A stretch of DNA of 64,000 nt, taken from positions 22,985,166 to 23,049,165 of the forward strand of contig NC_092579.1 in assembly GCF_037975245.1 (NCBI RefSeq). Reading direction: 5' to 3'. The notes under the pieces are model-generated. The model saw nothing but the letters and a program-made list of their open reading frames with translations, was not told the DNA's origin and made no database searches. The DNA is from Apostichopus japonicus (taxonomy: Eukaryota; Echinodermata; Holothuroidea; Aspidochirotida; Stichopodidae). Shown piece by piece: positions 1-64,000 of the stretch. Both the position numbers and the translations under genes were made by a program. Every line of letters starts with the position of its first letter. The stretch's first letter is position 1.

Positions 1-63240
<63,240 letters not shown>

Positions 63241-64000
63241 CTATTTAATAATAGGAAGCATAAATACATGAAAATACAAAGCTATATATTTTTTAACACC
63301 CGCATCAATAAATAAATGAAGCATGTAATATATAGTGCCGAGGATGAAACATTTCAAAATACATTTCTCTGTACTTTCCCATTTTTAGCAATATTTATAG
63401 GGGGTCCAGTACTTGGCTAAGGAATGGATACATGTCTGTTTGGAAAATGTTTTAAAAGTAAACAATGCACTGTACTCGGAATCCTAAGGTCAATATTTCA
63501 AATCCAGTTCTTCAAAAAACAATTGCTTCATACTTTCAACTTTGAAAACTATAGTTAATGCAATCTGACAAATAAACAAGCCATAAGCATATTGCAACCA
63601 TTCAGTCTGAGCCAAAAGAAAACAATAGAAAACAACTATTATAGGAATTCAATTTCTGAAATGCAAATTAAACAACTAATGTTATTTTCTTCTAGCTTTT
63701 CTCTGTATGTATTCAAGCATATAATAAAAGACGATTAGTCTCTGGTTAAAAAAGACTTGATATTTTACAAATCATTCTATTATCTGGCAAGTGACATATT
63801 TTGAAATATTTCTTCATTCTGAGAAATCATACTTAATACACATTGAAGTAAATTAATCAAAGTAACCAAGATTAGACATTTCAGCACAAAAGGAAAGACA
63901 ACAAGTTTGTCTTTTCAAACTAACATGCTCAACAGATGACAAATAAACAGATTAATTGAAAATAAATCATCTGTCGTTGCCTTGTAGCTTTTATCACCTT
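63241..64000 (-). other. Upstream intron or flank, nothing recognised
   Basis: AT-rich, no EGF core found on the minus strand. Since the exon at 63124 begins in phase 1, this is most likely intron. Confidence 0.55.

Overview
This window looks like AT-rich DNA from an animal. The evidence is EGF-like domains encoded one per short exon with GT..AG introns, plus several families of eukaryotic mobile elements and minisatellites. A marine invertebrate such as an echinoderm is a guess from general familiarity; the sequence does not prove it. I see no bacterial-style operon, rRNA or tRNA.

Almost everything belongs to one very large minus-strand gene that runs off the low-coordinate end of the window and probably off the high-coordinate end. 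I count 97 EGF-like exons by eye (one cut by the window edge), about 3,800 residues. Every exon is 111-135 bp, starts after AG and ends before GT, and begins and ends in phase 1. Any exon can therefore be lost or duplicated without breaking the reading frame. No signal peptide, transmembrane segment, LNR or other domain is visible, so the N- and C-termini lie outside.

Layout in transcription order (high to low coordinates): (1) 63.2-49.5 kb: ten individually distinct EGF exons separated by long introns. Here lie a 95-bp satellite of 11 copies, a small PIF/Harbinger-like element and one copy of an 8-bp-TSD DNA transposon. (2) 48.6-33.4 kb: an H-G-F three-exon module of about 2.1 kb repeated seven times. 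Class F has been lost from two modules, and a second copy of the same transposon sits in one module. (3) 32.8-29.9 kb: two single exons, broken EGF relics and a 48-bp minisatellite interrupted by an insertion. (4) 29.8-20.0 kb: a module C-B-(dead A)-D-C-B of about 2.55 kb repeated four times, with the A exon decaying to a pseudoexon in every copy. (5) 20.4-0 kb: a C-B-A three-exon module of about 1.4 kb repeated 15 times, with introns as conserved as exons. This indicates recent amplification or homogenisation.

The exon classes carry different consensus sites for EGF O-glycosylation, so the module order would give the protein a periodic glycosylation pattern. The gene's function cannot be named from the sequence. 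The strongest story is an actively expanding, hierarchically duplicated exon array.
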